DNA from: Symsagittifera roscoffensis
Lineage: Eukaryota; Xenacoelomorpha; Acoela; Convolutidae
DNA: 64,000 bases
Assembly: GCF_963678635.1 (NCBI RefSeq)
Contig: NC_087062.1
Location: 97,829,705-97,893,704, forward strand
Direction of reading: 5' to 3'
The position numbers and the translations under genes were made by a program. The notes below the pieces were generated by a model, which worked only from the letters and a program-made list of their open reading frames with translations, was not told the DNA's origin and did not search any database. This document shows positions 11,153 to 22,029 of the stretch, piece after piece (the stretch's first letter is position 1; every line of letters starts with the position of its first letter).

Positions 11153-11199
11153 AGGCTGTCTCTAATGCTTACAATGATAGTGTTTTTTGAAACCTTCTT

Positions 11200-11603
11200 T
11201 TGCATGCGCTAGCTATGTATTTATACCACCGCTTCGCAATATTCAGAAGATTGACCCCGAAGTTCCTTAAATCATCGGATGGACGAATAATATTAAAACC
11301 TGTTCTATCTGTGGCAGCTTCAGACCAACAAGATTTTCAACAACAGGGATCGAAGATAAGGAAAAAGTATACGGTGGTGACACATGATGAGATGGACGCG
11401 TGTAAAACAAAACACCTAGCTTGCAATCGAGACGAACATCATACTGTTTCTCTGTTCAATTAGCAAATGCACTGAAGCTGAAAAGGAACAGGAGAATTGG
11501 GCTTGAAACGGAAAAAGAATCATGCGAGAACCGTCTAAATCAGTTTAAACTGCCTATCATTTACCAAAAATGTTATCACCAAATGTTTAATTTTTATGAC
11601 TGA
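11200..11603 (+). pseudogene. Short overlapping frames, possible remnant of the 3' ORF
   Basis: Two overlapping frames (11200-11463 and 11421-11603) follow the 163-codon ORF. Both are rich in Lys, Arg and Gln, with no recognised motif. They may be the frameshifted continuation of the preceding gene or chance frames. Beyond 11603 to the right LTR the sequence is AT-rich and empty. Confidence 0.25.
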
Positions 11604-11979
11604 AAAAGTGGCTTAACAAAAAGAATCATTAACTGAATATATTTATTTTGTCTGACTATTGAAGTCAAACATTCACCCCTTTCGTTGTAAACGCTCTATT
11701 TAAATTTAGCAGTACTTAGTTGCTTTAAATTATGTTAAAATATGTGAAACCGCTTAAATTTGCGCCGTATAATTATCCCCTAACTTCGTAATAATAATAG
11801 GACATTCATTTGCGTATATCTGAGTTCCTAAATTAAAGTATTGGATTATATAAATTGATTAATAAAATTAAGTGTTCAAACTGAGTAATTAAATTGAAAT
11901 TGTAAAAATTTGTAAAATTTTTATTTCAGTACCTTAAAAAATTTTAAAGTCGACAGGGCAGAACAATCAAGAGAGCTTG

Positions 11980-12334
11980 TGTGACGTCCTTGAATAAGAC
12001 GTCAATAAATTAGTTACTATAATTCATAAAGTTAGATGACATGCATTCTATAACTATGTTAAAACTAATCTTATCTTTTTATATATTTACATAGTGTAAA
12101 CCAGAGCTAGCTCACTTGAAGAACCGAATTGTAAAGTTAAGTAGTCAGCTCAGAAATAAAAATTGACACTAACATTTTTTTGAAGAGATCAGCTGTAGGA
12201 GAAGGTTGTGCATCTAACTCAAGCATCCCTCTGTTGAAGATATTGCCCACGCCGCTCAAGCAATTTAATAGATTATAATCTATCTGAAAGAGAATATCAA
12301 CTAAAAAATAATGTGCCAGCAACGGTATATTATA
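11980..12334 (+). repeat. Right LTR of the Ty3 element
   Basis: It begins TGTGACGTCCTTGAATAAGA and matches the left LTR with about a dozen differences, including a 13-bp gap near the start. It is followed by the target duplication TGTGT at 12335-12339. The purine-richest stretch just upstream (AGAACAATCAAGAGAG) is a weak polypurine tract. Confidence 0.85.
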
Positions 12335-12339
12335 TGTGT

Positions 12340-15300
12340 TGATTACGAGTTTGATTAAACGAAGTTTTTTTGAATGTCATTTTTTAAATTGAAAGGCAGT
12401 TTGGATTTTTTGCGATAATTTCTTCATTGTTTGTTAAATGAAATTGAAATTATGTCGTCTTATACTGAAAATATTTTGACTTGTGTAACTTGGACGTATT
12501 CTCGCCTCAGTTTTTTGCGTATCGTTGGTATCTCAAACAGTTGTTTGAAATCTACGAGGCCACAATCTGTCCTCTCAAGATTTTATCCTCTATAAAGTAC
12601 TTTTATCCAAAAGCTTTTTTGGCAAACAGCTTTTTTAAAATCAAATAGATGTTGGGTTTGATCACTAATGTCATTGAATTATCTAAAAACTCTCCTTTTG
12701 ATGGGGCCCAAGTAGTTGCATCATTGAAAGTAAAACTTTACAAGTCACCAGATGTCTCTCTTAGTAATGATGCGAAAGTGATTATTGACTTTTATTAAAG
12801 CTAGCCTTGAGGTCAAAATCAGCAGCTGATAACCCTAATGAGAAACATGCTCCAATTTTGACTGATCTCGAAAATGAATTTATTCTTTGAATCGGACCAT
12901 TCTTCTCTAAAACTCCTCAATTATTAGATTGAATGGGCAACAGGAGTTTCAATCGTTTTTCTCAAAATTAAGCTGAAAATCAAAAAAATCATATTTGACT
13001 CTTAAATTACACAAGACTAAAATTGAAAATGAGAGAAAAGATTCAAAAAAGAAAAAGCAGGCTGATATGAGATCATGAATAATTTTTGCTCAAATGCTTT
13101 TGAACTATTCTTTTTTCAGTGAACCATGACCAATTTCATCCTGTTTTTTGAGAGAACCACGGCATGAAAAATTCTAGTTCTTTACTTTGAGATTTAATTT
13201 AAGTTGCTATCAAAGTCTGCTCAAGCCCGCCAGACAAAAACGCAGGACAAAAACACGCTGGATGTTTGATAGTGGACGAATATTTTTCTGACTCAGAAAG
13301 TAGGAATAAAAAAAACGCTTGAAAATGTTTTAGTAGGAAATGATATATGGTTTACTGAAGATTTGGCTTTGGACTTATTCCTAATGTTTTGAGATCAGTT
13401 ACAAACATTATGTCTCGGACAAAAGAACCTTGCTTAGGCTATAAGCTGCTGGGCAGCTTAATAACTAAAAAAAAACACAAAAAAAACTCCCTGAAAGTGC
13501 TTATTTAAATAAAATTATTCTGTGTCGAAAAGAAAAACATATAATTTTAAAATTGCCCCAAACATTTTTTTGGTTCTTTTTTCAACCGCAAATCGAATTT
13601 TGTAATCAAACAAGCAATAAATTTCTAGTCAATTTTTTTTGTGCTTCTGGATAATTAAAAATTTTTTCCGTTTTTCTGGTTTCTTTTTTTTTCAAAAAAC
13701 GCTGAATACTCATATTTCTTTTGTATGGCATGTTTATGTTTGCATTGATCAATGTCTGATAAAAACTCAAATTTTGAAATTAATCATTTTTTAAACTTTT
13801 GCCAAAATTCGAAAGTTTGATGCTTTCAGTATATGATTTGAATAAGAAAACTCTTATACAATTCAGGTCGTTTCCAATGCATTGTAAATGCGAGACAATC
13901 AAACTTTCGGTGGCTCTAAATTTGAGTAAACCATGGTTTTTGTCACTTGTCTTCGGTCACGAACACATCTCAAAAATTTTGAGAATTAATTTTTTTTTTA
14001 AAAAACCAATTTTTTAGGTTATGGGAAAATGCTAGTCCAATCTCCATATATGAAAAATCACTAATCTTAGATTTTTCATGTAATTTTTGTTTCGACTTTC
14101 GATACGAAAGTAACGGAATATTTGTGCTCGGGGTGGGTTTTTTTTCTTCAGACAAATTTCGACTTTTTAACTAGCCATTTTTGACGGAATTTTTTTTATA
14201 TCATTCGAAAGCTATTGTTATCCTGAGCTTAAATTTGAAAAGATATTTCACCTGTGATCATTTTTCGTAAAGTTATGGGGGTTTGAAGATTGCCATTTTG
14301 GCCAATTTGGGACAATTAACGCGCGATCTATTTCGCGCTAATAACGCGTAAGTGAAGATTTAATCCGTCTTAGAAATCGTTCCAAATTGGTTGAAAGAAG
14401 CTTATTTGCCATAAATGATTTGTTACAAGAAGCGAAATTTATCCTTTTACACTTTATATGGCGTGTGGGGGGATGATTTTCATAAAAAATTTCAAATTTT
14501 AGAAAAAAAAATTTCATTCATTTTAATTACATTTAATTTTTTTATAGATTATTACTGCTTGATAAACCTTAAAAGGCAGTCGGAACATTCAGGGCTTCGC
14601 CCTGATACGAGCAGTCTTGTCTGTACATATGGAATTGCATGAAAAGTAAATGACGTATTTTTTTATATATGAAAGTTGTATGATTCGCATTTTTGGTCAA
14701 CCCGGGTCTCTTTCGCAGAAATCGTAATTTTGCTTCGGAATCCGCTTTGCTATCGACAAACTTTTTCTGCTGAAGAATGAAATAGCGATGGAACATTTTT
14801 TTGTCTGGAAACTCAGAACAGCTGAAGAAGGAAACATATCCATCTCAATATCTTCCACTCTAGAGTATGTTGTGTGTTTTGCAAAAAAAGTAAACGTTAT
14901 GACCCCCACGAAACATACTGCTGAGCCCAATGCTACTTTATATCTATTTTTATGCTTTGTGGATCCATTTGTAGCGCCTAATCTTAGGCGCCACAAATAG
15001 AATAAAGCCTGCCATTCTTTTTTCAAAAGAAAAAAAATTATGCCTAAAGTCATTTTTCTTTACCCTAATTGTGCTTTTTTATTGTTTGAAAACACTATGT
15101 TTCCTTTTTTGATAAACGCCGGTCAGATTTTTTTCAAATTGATGTCCAACGGGTTTTTTCTTTGTTGTAATAAAATTGTTAAACAAATTTGAATGAGAGA
15201 GACGAGCTTATAGTTTTTTAAAAAATCACCCTTACGGCATACTGTGACGGAAATAACTCAATGAAAATTTCCTCTCCTAGTCCGAAAAGCTCAATTATGT

Positions 15301-16029
15301 ATTGTGTTATGCATTATTTTTAACGCCTCAAGATAAAAAAATTTGTGCGTTTTTGCTCACTCGCAAATTGAAAAATAATAGTTCTGTTCTCCAGTTCATT
15401 TTGTTAGTCAAATCAAATAAATGTATGAACAATGTGCTCAGTTTGATTACAAATGATTTTAAAGACTTGGTGCAGTTAATTTCTACTTCGATTGTGCTTC
15501 AAAATGTGACTAACTTTAACAGACAATGACAAATTGAGACTGCTTATTGACTCGTGGTTCAAGCCATCTAAAAATGTATAATGTATTTAATGTATTGGTT
15601 TTTCAACAATATTGTTTTACCACTCGTTTTTAATTTGCCTGGTCTCCGACCAGAGTTTGGATAAATTCAGAGAGTTTTGAAAAAATCGAAGATGAGTAGA
15701 ATAGGTGAGTTTAACAATTTCCACTGTAAGCATACATTTTTCTATGATTTTTCACTCGAGAATATTGAAACATACTGATCGTTCTTGCGGAGTTGATACC
15801 AAAAAAAATTTTTAAGTTAAATATCAAAATTTGTTTTTGATGTTTTTGGCTCAAAAAGAAAACCAGATTATTCATTAAAAGAAAACAAATTATCTCAAAA
15901 AAAATTTATCCCAACACAGAACAATTAAATTTCCAATGAGTTCAATAATTTCATTCTGATAAGAAAACATCCTAAGCTGATATCCGAAAAAAAAAATTTT
16001 AACGTTAAATTTGGATAACCCATCTTAAT
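12340..16029. other. AT-rich intergenic stretch with dispersed-repeat debris
   Basis: No ORF here shows a domain or good exon borders. The part at 14290-14625 belongs to a dispersed family seen again in inverse orientation at 56890-57230: both contain an AACGATTTCTAAGACGGATT-type block (in one orientation or the other) and a CAGGGCTTCGCCCTG or similar GC-rich hairpin next to a CTGATACGAGCAG-type block. The rest is unassigned. Confidence 0.5.
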
Positions 16030-16920
16030 TGAAAGTCGACATCTATCCCTATTTGGTCGAGACGTTCAAAAATTATCTAGCTTGCGTCGTGCAATGTCGA
16101 ACACATCTTTTTTTCGGTCGAACCGTTCGAAACAAATCTCGCTTAGATCGAGCATGGTCGAGCTCATATTTTCAGGTCGAAAAAGCCGAAATACATTGGT
16201 CGAGACGAACGAAAACTACAAAAATTTGGGGCTCTTTTTCCTTACCCCCGCCCCCCACCTGCAAATTTTTATATATGAAGTAACTGTTCACTTTGAACGA
16301 TTGTCATGAAAATTGACATGCAGACTGACAGGGCATGACAAACATATTTGGTCTTCATAATTAACCTTGTAAAACCATTCGTTAGACCCTAAAGTTCATG
16401 TTTGAGTGAGGTGGGGGGAAAAGGAAAAAGAGCCAAATTTGGGACAGACGATCGAAACATGCCTATTTTTTGTCGAGACGGTCGAAACATAACGTAAGCA
16501 CCTCGGCTCGGGAAATTATAACGTTTACTTTCGAGTAAATCATGTCGAATGAAAATCGAATCATAGTCAAACTCGTTCAAGATGGCCGAAGTTTGTCTCG
16601 CCTAGGTCAAGCAACATCGAATATAATTTTCGAAAAACACCCGAATTTGGTCGAGGCGGTCAAACCATATCTCGCCAGGGTCGTGCAAAATCAAACAAAT
16701 CTTTTTTTTGTTCGAGACGGTCGAAAAATATCTCACTTGGACGGAGCGAAGTCGAGCAATTTTTTGATAGTCCAAACATACCAAGTTCAATCGAGTCGAT
16801 CGAAACGTATTTAGCGGGGGCCGAACACATTTCGCCAGACCGTCAATACATAAAGCGACTACCTCGACCCGGGAAATATTCTAAGCAAACTCCTCGACCC
16901 GGGATATCAACAAAATCCAA
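16030..16920. repeat. Degenerate ~60-bp minisatellite rich in TCGA
   Basis: A unit beginning GGTCGAGACGGTCGAAAC and containing ATCTCGC and CGTGCAA recurs at about 16055, 16117 and 16176, then at about 16648 and 16711 after the inserted short element at 16230-16434. Spacing is 59-63 bp. Dense TCGA and CpG stand out against the AT-rich surroundings. It is probably an old tandem array; I see no coding frame. Confidence 0.7.
16230..16434. mobile_element. Short non-autonomous DNA transposon, family B copy 1
   Basis: The ends are inverted repeats: GGCTCTTTTTCCTTACCCCC at the left and its near complement, ending GGGGAAAAGGAAAAAGAGCC, at the right. The 8-bp target duplication AAATTTGG lies at 16222-16229 and 16435-16442. 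A 205-bp element with an 8-bp duplication fits a hAT-type MITE. It has split the minisatellite array. A second copy is at 60162-60353. Confidence 0.9.
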
Positions 16921-17027
16921 AAAAGACGAAGCTCTAAAAGTCATGGCAAAAATTCAATGAAACAATCTAAAAGAACTCTTGATTCTCGATCAGGCTAAAC
17001 AATTTAAAAATCAGATATGTACAGGGT

Positions 17028-17437
17028 CAGTGACGGATTTAGGAGGGGGGGGGGGGGAGGGACGGACAGCCCCTTCCAGACCCCCTCAGGGATTCGATCC
17101 CCCTCCCTTCCGACCTAAAGGGTCCCCCCGTTTGAACTATTTTGAGATATCCGTTTTTGGTGACCTACCCTAACAATTTTCTTAAGGCGCCTTGCGCGCC
17201 AATATATACTAATTATGAGGGGGGGGGGGGGTCAAAAAATGCGATAAATTTTTCAAAAAAGCCTAAGAGCGCCTTTTTGGCCTGTTTTTTTAAAAGTTTG
17301 CTTGCGTTGCGGCGCAGAAAATTTGGACAAAACACGGCACGGTCTTTTTGATACTTAGGCAGAGCTGGGAAAATCAATTTAGTCGACCTAAAAAAAAGGT
17401 CGACAAAATTTTTTTGAAAATCCTAGATCCGCCCCTG
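17028..17437 (-). mobile_element. hAT-like MITE, family A copy 1
   Basis: The element runs from CAGTGACGGATTTAGG to CCTAGATCCGCCCCTG, inverted ends of the family consensus CAGGGGCGGATCTAGG. The 8-bp target duplication TACAGGGT is perfect (17020-17027 and 17438-17445). It is 410 bp, too short to encode a transposase, with two G/C homopolymer runs. The 8-bp duplication supports hAT-type transposition. Confidence 0.92.
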
Positions 17438-17598
17438 TACAGGGTTGCATATATACAACTTCCAAAAAATAACCAATTAAATTGCCAAAAAAATTTACCA
17501 AAAAATTGTAAAATTGGGAACCTAGATTTGATCCGGGTAGAATCAAATCGATAAAGCCAAGTTATGGAATGTTTCTTTTTTTGCTACCTAACCTGCAG

Positions 17599-17801
17599 AG
17601 ACGAGTGAGGTCGGGGGAGTGGGCGTTAGAGCGACAGGGGAGGATATAGACATTGCACTGGGCCTAATGGAGCCGGCAGTCGCCAATGCAGTGGCTTCAG
17701 GTGCATTCGGACAGATGAGACAGAAGAACAAAACTGCGAAAGCTGAAAGTGACAAGCATAATCGCCCGACAGGTATAATGTTTAAGCCAAGTAAAAAATA
17801 A
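17599..17801 (+). CDS. 3'-terminal exon of an unrecognised host gene
   Basis: A good acceptor (CTACCTAACCTGCAG) precedes a GC-richer open frame that starts with two bases of a split codon and ends TAA at 17799-17801. The 67 residues read TSEVGG... then an Ala/Met-rich helical part (IDIALGLMEPAVANAVASGA) and a basic tail ending KPSKK. The stop codon lies within an AATAAA polyadenylation hexamer (17798-17803). A possible internal donor (ACAG/GTATAA at 17773) would make a 174-nt symmetric exon instead. No family is recognised. Base composition and codon use differ sharply from the flanks, which supports a real exon. Its upstream exons are not identified in the window. Confidence 0.6.
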
Positions 17802-17803
17802 AG

Positions 17804-19984
17804 ATCATTACTAAAATTAGGAAAAATTTTCCAGTTTTGACAAAAAATCTTGTCTTTATTTTGACAAAAAATCTAGTATTTTTATTGAAAAAGCTTTTCC
17901 TTAGTTCATTTTTTCGTTGGGAGCTGTAAAATGGTCCAAGAAGCTCGCATTCATTGACAAGACAAAAGTCACTTTTTAAAAATCATTAATCAAGAATCAA
18001 AAAATACCTTAAATTTTCAACCATTCAATCAGTAATCAAAACAAAACTACTCGTTTCAGGTTAAACCACTTAATGTTCTGACTGCCCTTTGAAGTATCAG
18101 TCGTATTTTTAGGCACTAAAAACCAATAAAATTTAACCGAAATCCCTACGAGAAATTCAAATATAAAGTGATAATTTTTTTTCGAAAATCGAATCAAAAC
18201 TCAAAAAAACTAAAATTTGATTTTTTTTCCTCTCAAAAATGAAAAAAAAATTTACGAATTCTTCTGTAATTTACTCCGAAATTGAAATAGATTGCTTGTC
18301 AGGGCCTATTTGAACAATTTTCCACAGTATAGTTTTTCGAAAACTGGTCAACTTTTTAGGTAAACTGGACCAGTTTTCTGAGCGCTTCTGAAACGTCGAG
18401 ACGAAATTTTGGTTAAAAAAGTCTGCGCTGCAGGCGAACTAAAAAAATGCCAACACTTTTGTTTGGATTTTTAAGAGATTTTGAACAAAACTTATACTCG
18501 TCTTTTTATGGTCTAAAGTAGCAATTAACAAGACTGCTCGTATATCAGGGCAAAACCCTGAATGTTCTGAGTGTTCATATCGAATAGTTTTTGGGAAAAA
18601 AAAAGAAAAAAAACCTATATATTTTGGACAATATCAAAAAGTGAAATTTGATTCGTACAAAATTGATACGACCCATCCGATTAAGTAGCATCAATTCAAT
18701 TTGGAACATTTTTGTTGCGCGGGATAACTTGCCACGTATTAAAAATTTGCGTTACGCTTTCAGCATCATAAAAAAACTCTTCAAATTGTGCAGAATTTAG
18801 TCCAGAACATGGAAAATTTGGGAGGTAAAAATATCTTTTAAATTTTGAAATCCAAAAGTCGGTACGTTCAATGGGATGCTAAAAAACATTGTTTTTTTAA
18901 CATCCCGATCGGCAAAAATTGACTGAATAAAAAAAAACCATACTGAGCATAAATATTCCGTTTTCTTTGAAAGTCGTAACAAAAAGCCCTGAAAAGAAGA
19001 AGCGTTTTTTCAGAGGATAACTTAACAATAAAAAGTTACTGAACTTTGAGAATTCAATAAAATGGAAAAACGGTTCCCTACCCGGACTCGAATCTATCTA
19101 CAGGGTAGGCCCTTTGTATTCTCTGCATCTCTAAAGCCGCTAGCACTCAATGTTTATAAACTCTTACTATCTCTTGAGCTCGAGTAGCAAGAATTACGCT
19201 ATATTGAAAAATTCCGTAAGAATTTCAAAACTCCTCGGACGGTATTTTAGTTGAATAATTACTGGGAAAACCTTAAGATATTTCAGGGAAAACATGTTGA
19301 ATAATTACTGGGAAAACATTTTATCAAATTTCTATTTTTTTTATGAACCAGCAATGAAAAAAATTTTCACTGGGATAATAAAAGATTAGTAGTGATAAAC
19401 AGTAAGATTTGGACCGGGGTAGCCAAAAACTAGTCAGAAAGAAAATGTAGAAAAAAGAGCGCTTCGCTTATTCAGGATATTATTTTTTTCATTTTGGGGC
19501 CTACTTTTATCAATGAAATCTGGAAGACTATTGCGAAATAGAGGACTTTTTTGTGTCATCCAAAGACTATTGGAGGACACAAAAAAAATCATGATATACG
19601 TAATAACATTTAAATTTAAAAGGCAAACCAAGTTTTTCGAAGATCTAGAACTTTTTCGATTGGTGTGGATTTTTAAAAAGTGTCGGACGTTTTGTCATTA
19701 CTTTTTAGGCGAACCAAATTGGTTTTCAGAGCTCTTCCAAACCATGCGAAGTTTCTATTTTGCTAAAATGTTCTTTGCTGCAGGCAAAAGTTTGAAAACT
19801 AAACCTGCCACCAAGAGGCTTAAAAAACTTTTCTGGAAAACTATGTTTCCGCAAATTACTTGTGCAGGCTCTCCGCAAATTTTTGAGTTTCGGCGGCTCT
19901 GGTTTTTAAAATGAGAATAAATGGATGTGATATTTCTGAAAGCCAAGATAAATGCCAAGATAAGAATGCCAAGATAATAGTGAT
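17804..19984. other. AT-rich stretch with repeat fragments
   Basis: No gene is visible. Near 18525-18575 an inverted copy of the CAGGGCAAAACCCTG-type repeat occurs. About 19620-19800 matches the middle of family A MITEs (a GAGCTCTTCCAAA block and a TGCTGCAGGCAAA block), apparently a truncated copy. The tRNA-like segment at 19066-19150 is listed separately. Confidence 0.45.
19066..19150 (-). other. Possible tRNA-derived segment
   Basis: On the minus strand, GATTCGAGTCC (pol III B-box-like) is flanked by CGGGTAGGGA. An A-box-like region (TAGCGGCTTTAGAGATG) lies about 45 bp upstream. A full cloverleaf is not convincing, so this is more likely a tRNA pseudogene or a SINE head than a working tRNA gene. 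Confidence 0.3.
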
Positions 19985-20352
19985 CAGTGGCAAAACCAGG
20001 AAAAAACACTGTTTTCGACATGATTAATACGATATTTACCAATCCGCAAATAATGCATCTCATGATACGAAATCAACTTGAAGCCACTCAATCAACAAAT
20101 CTGTTTGAAAAAAAGGCCAAAAAAAGGCGTTTTCAAGCACCTTTTGGAAATTTTGATCAAAAAATTGCGTTTTTTTGGCGCGCAAGCCCCCCTCAAAATT
20201 AGTCACCTTTAGAAAATCTTTAGGGCCAGTCAGCCAAAAACGGGTATCTCAAACTAGTACAAAGGGGGGACACTTCGGGTCGACAGGGGGTCAAATCCCT
20301 GAAAAGGGGGCGTCCTCCACCCCCCCCCCCCCTTCCCCTAGGTCCGCTGGTG
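19985..20352 (+). mobile_element. hAT-like MITE, family A copy 2 (divergent)
   Basis: It begins near CAGTGGCAAAACCAGG and ends CCTAGGTCCGCTG. The interior shares the family blocks CAAACTAGTACAAAGG, GTCGACAGGGGGTCAAATCC and a long C run. GATCAG flanks both sides, but the exact target duplication is ambiguous. Confidence 0.65.
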
Positions 20353-20394
20353 ATCAGCGCTAACTCATTTGTTTTTCGCGGAAAAGAACTGAAT

Positions 20395-20740
20395 CTTTAG
20401 TCGATTTTTAGCCTTTTTTGTAGTGTAAAACCCTTTTATTGAATTTTTCGACGGTTACAAAGCGTAACAAAGTTTTAAATTCAGATCAAATTTTTTTTTA
20501 AAAAAAGCTTTTCTGATAAAAGTTAAAATAAAACCAGAACTTTTACTTTTAGAGTTTTGCCCTGATGTGAACAGATTTACATTAATTGATTGGTTAATTG
20601 ATCAATGTTTTTCCCTAAAGTGAGAAAGAACGGTCTGATTTAAACGACCGACTAATTTTTTGATAACTGTCTACGTCAAAAAAAACTAGCTTCACTTATT
20701 GACTGCTTGGAAAAAAAAACAAGAAAAAAAACAATTAATC
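20395..20740. repeat. Dispersed repeat H, copy 1
   Basis: This block is colinear with 32425-32735. Shared segments include GTGTAAAACC followed by TTTTATTGA, a GGTTACAAAGCGTAAC-like block, TTTTGCCC, GATTTACAT, AACGGTCTGATTTAAAC and CTTGGAAAAAAA. It is non-coding and its class is unknown. Confidence 0.7.
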
Positions 20741-20841
20741 AAATATTTGTGGAGTACGGCCTCATATCTCGGGGATAACTAAAATTTTAAACTTCTTTTT
20801 TAAAATCGAACAATTTTATTTATTCAAAATCAAACTCAGCT

Positions 20842-21102
20842 CAAATTATCATAGCTTCGACCCCTAAGACAGATGAGAGCGGTAACAAACGTAAAGAGCT
20901 TCCTCCTACTCAACCCAAATCGACACAGCAAAAACCGATTTTGGGGGACCAGAGAAAGAGTGAGTGGATTCCGACGACGCCCGTAGCAGTAGTGAGACCC
21001 CACACGACAGGGGGAGAACCACGAGAGAATGCCAACGCCCCACAGAGGGGAAGGGGCAGTCGGATCGCCGACATCACTCAAGATACGGTTGGTCACTTTT
21101 GA
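20842..21102 (+). pseudogene. C-terminal tail of a polyprotein from a second LTR family (F)
   Basis: A frame open for 86 codons to the TGA at 21100-21102 is rich in Pro, Thr, Gly and charged residues (for example SEWIPTTPVAVVRPHT). Its composition resembles the disordered tails of LTR-element Pol proteins. It directly precedes a sequence found in reverse at 51800-52220 that behaves like an LTR. No domain is visible, so the assignment rests on position. Confidence 0.35.
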
Positions 21103-21529
21103 ACTTAGGTCCGGGGTGGCCTTCTCATAGAGTAATTTCGGATAGGGTACACCGTCTGTTCGTCACGCTATCTTATTTTCGGCCGGATAGATTCGTGCAA
21201 CTTCTTAGTCTAATACCAATCTTAATCTTACTCTTAAATCTCCTAGTCTCAATAGATCTAGTGTATACTGGTATTGTTGCGAGGCTAGAGGACAAAAAGA
21301 AGCAGCTGATTTCTAAGTTGAATTATATTTTCTCTGGATGAAACTTTGAATAGTTTTTTCATTACAAATTATCGTAAGTTTTAGTAATAGATCATGATTG
21401 GTTAGTTCTAAATATTTTACAGTGATAAATATCATCAAAATATATAGTTACATGTTTGAACTGGTTTACTTTGTCAACGCAGTAAATATAGATGGTGGGT
21501 TTTGGAGAGGAAAAATTTGATAAAGCATC
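21103..21529 (+). repeat. LTR-like repeat F, copy 1, cut by the BEL insertion
   Basis: The stretch from about 21105 to 21475 matches the reverse complement of 51800-52220. A core of about 150 bp is nearly identical (for example CGGATAGGGTACACCGTCTG and CGGCCGGATAGATTCGTGC). The last part, from ATCATGATTGG at 21391, is a diverged homologue of the 90-bp repeat at 45533-45622 and 51800-51889. A frame through it encodes a hydrophobic run, but because the DNA itself is nearly identical, protein conservation cannot be claimed. Confidence 0.65.
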
Positions 21530-21550
21530 TGTTGCAGCGCAAATGTAAGC

Positions 21551-21605
21551 AAGAGTATAAATGCATGAGAGTATAAATGAGAGAGTTTTAATGCATAAAA
21601 TTGAA
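21551..21605 (+). promoter_or_regulatory. Repeated TATA-type motif in the left LTR
   Basis: AGAGTATAAATGCATGAGAG is followed by a second GAGTATAAATGAGAG and a degenerate third copy (AGAGTTTTAATGCAT). TATAAA boxes spaced about 18 bp apart inside an LTR are likely the element promoter. The right LTR has three good copies. Confidence 0.55.
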
Positions 21606-21624
21606 CCAAAATAAAACAACCATA

Positions 21625-21695
21625 AGCACAGTTGGCCGAGTGGCCTAAGCTAACGTACGGACAGTTGACGTAAGTTGGAGTCCCCCACCTGCCCA
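21625..21695 (+). other. tRNA-like module in the left LTR
   Basis: GTTGGCCGAGTGGCC matches a pol III A box. The B box is decayed here (GTTGGAGTCC), whereas the right LTR keeps GGTTCGAGTCC. The module lies between the TATA repeats and the 3' part of the LTR. Confidence 0.6.
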
Positions 21696-22004
21696 TGTTT
21701 TATTATACTAAAAAAGGGGATTATATCCTATTTTTTCTGTTTTTTTATTCTATTTGGGTCAGCCTTGATTAAGGCTGACCGCTAAAAAAGAGCAATTTGT
21801 CTCAAGGACATTACTGAATGGTTCTTGTGGCTAGCTAGCGCCAATTTGTTATTGAAGCTGATTATTGGTGATTTTATGAACTCGTTACACAGCAAATTTT
21901 GGGATGAAATTATCAACATTGCCGTTGAGTTTTGTATTACCGAGAATACGAATTTTGTTGATTTTTCGGTTAAATTCATCCTACGGAGATTAGCGAGCAC
22001 ATTT

Positions 22005-22021
22005 TGGCGCCCCACAAGGGA
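22005..22021 (+). other. Primer-binding site of the BEL element
   Basis: TGGCGCCCCACAAGGGA starts three bases after the LTR end. TGG is the complement of the tRNA CCA end, and the position is as expected for minus-strand priming. The tRNA identity would need comparison with host tRNA 3' ends. Confidence 0.8.
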
Positions 22022-22029
22022 TACGACTC

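Larger units (their letters stand above)
3482..12334 (+). mobile_element. Ty3-type LTR retrotransposon, decayed, about 8.85 kb
   Basis: Two matching LTRs (3482-3849 and 11980-12334) flank the element. The 5-bp duplication TGTGT lies at 3477-3481 and 12335-12339. Domain order is gag with a CCHC knuckle, protease, RT, RNase H, integrase. Integrase after RNase H is the Ty3 order, not the Ty1/copia order. All main ORFs carry stops or frameshifts, and the front part of RT is missing, so this copy is not autonomous. Downstream of pol lie a macro-domain fragment, a 171-bp tandem array and an unclassified ORF, which are not standard Ty3 content. I did not find a convincing primer-binding site directly after the left LTR. 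Confidence 0.9.
21530..22001 (+). repeat. Left LTR of the BEL element
   Basis: It is 472 bp and colinear with the 452-bp right LTR, with scattered differences and some indels. It contains repeated GAGAGTATAAATG boxes and a tRNA-like module. The differences between the LTRs show that the insertion is not very recent. Confidence 0.92.

Noticed and set aside
14697-15053. 118-codon minus-strand frame and the opposing 70-codon frame
   Set aside because: The two overlap on opposite strands with no domain, splice sites or composition change.
20964-21341. 125-codon frame with a hydrophobic C-terminus shared with the minus-strand frame at 52037-52417
   Set aside because: The DNA of the two loci is nearly identical in the shared part, so protein-level similarity adds nothing; it lies in an LTR-like repeat and the upstream parts of the frames differ.
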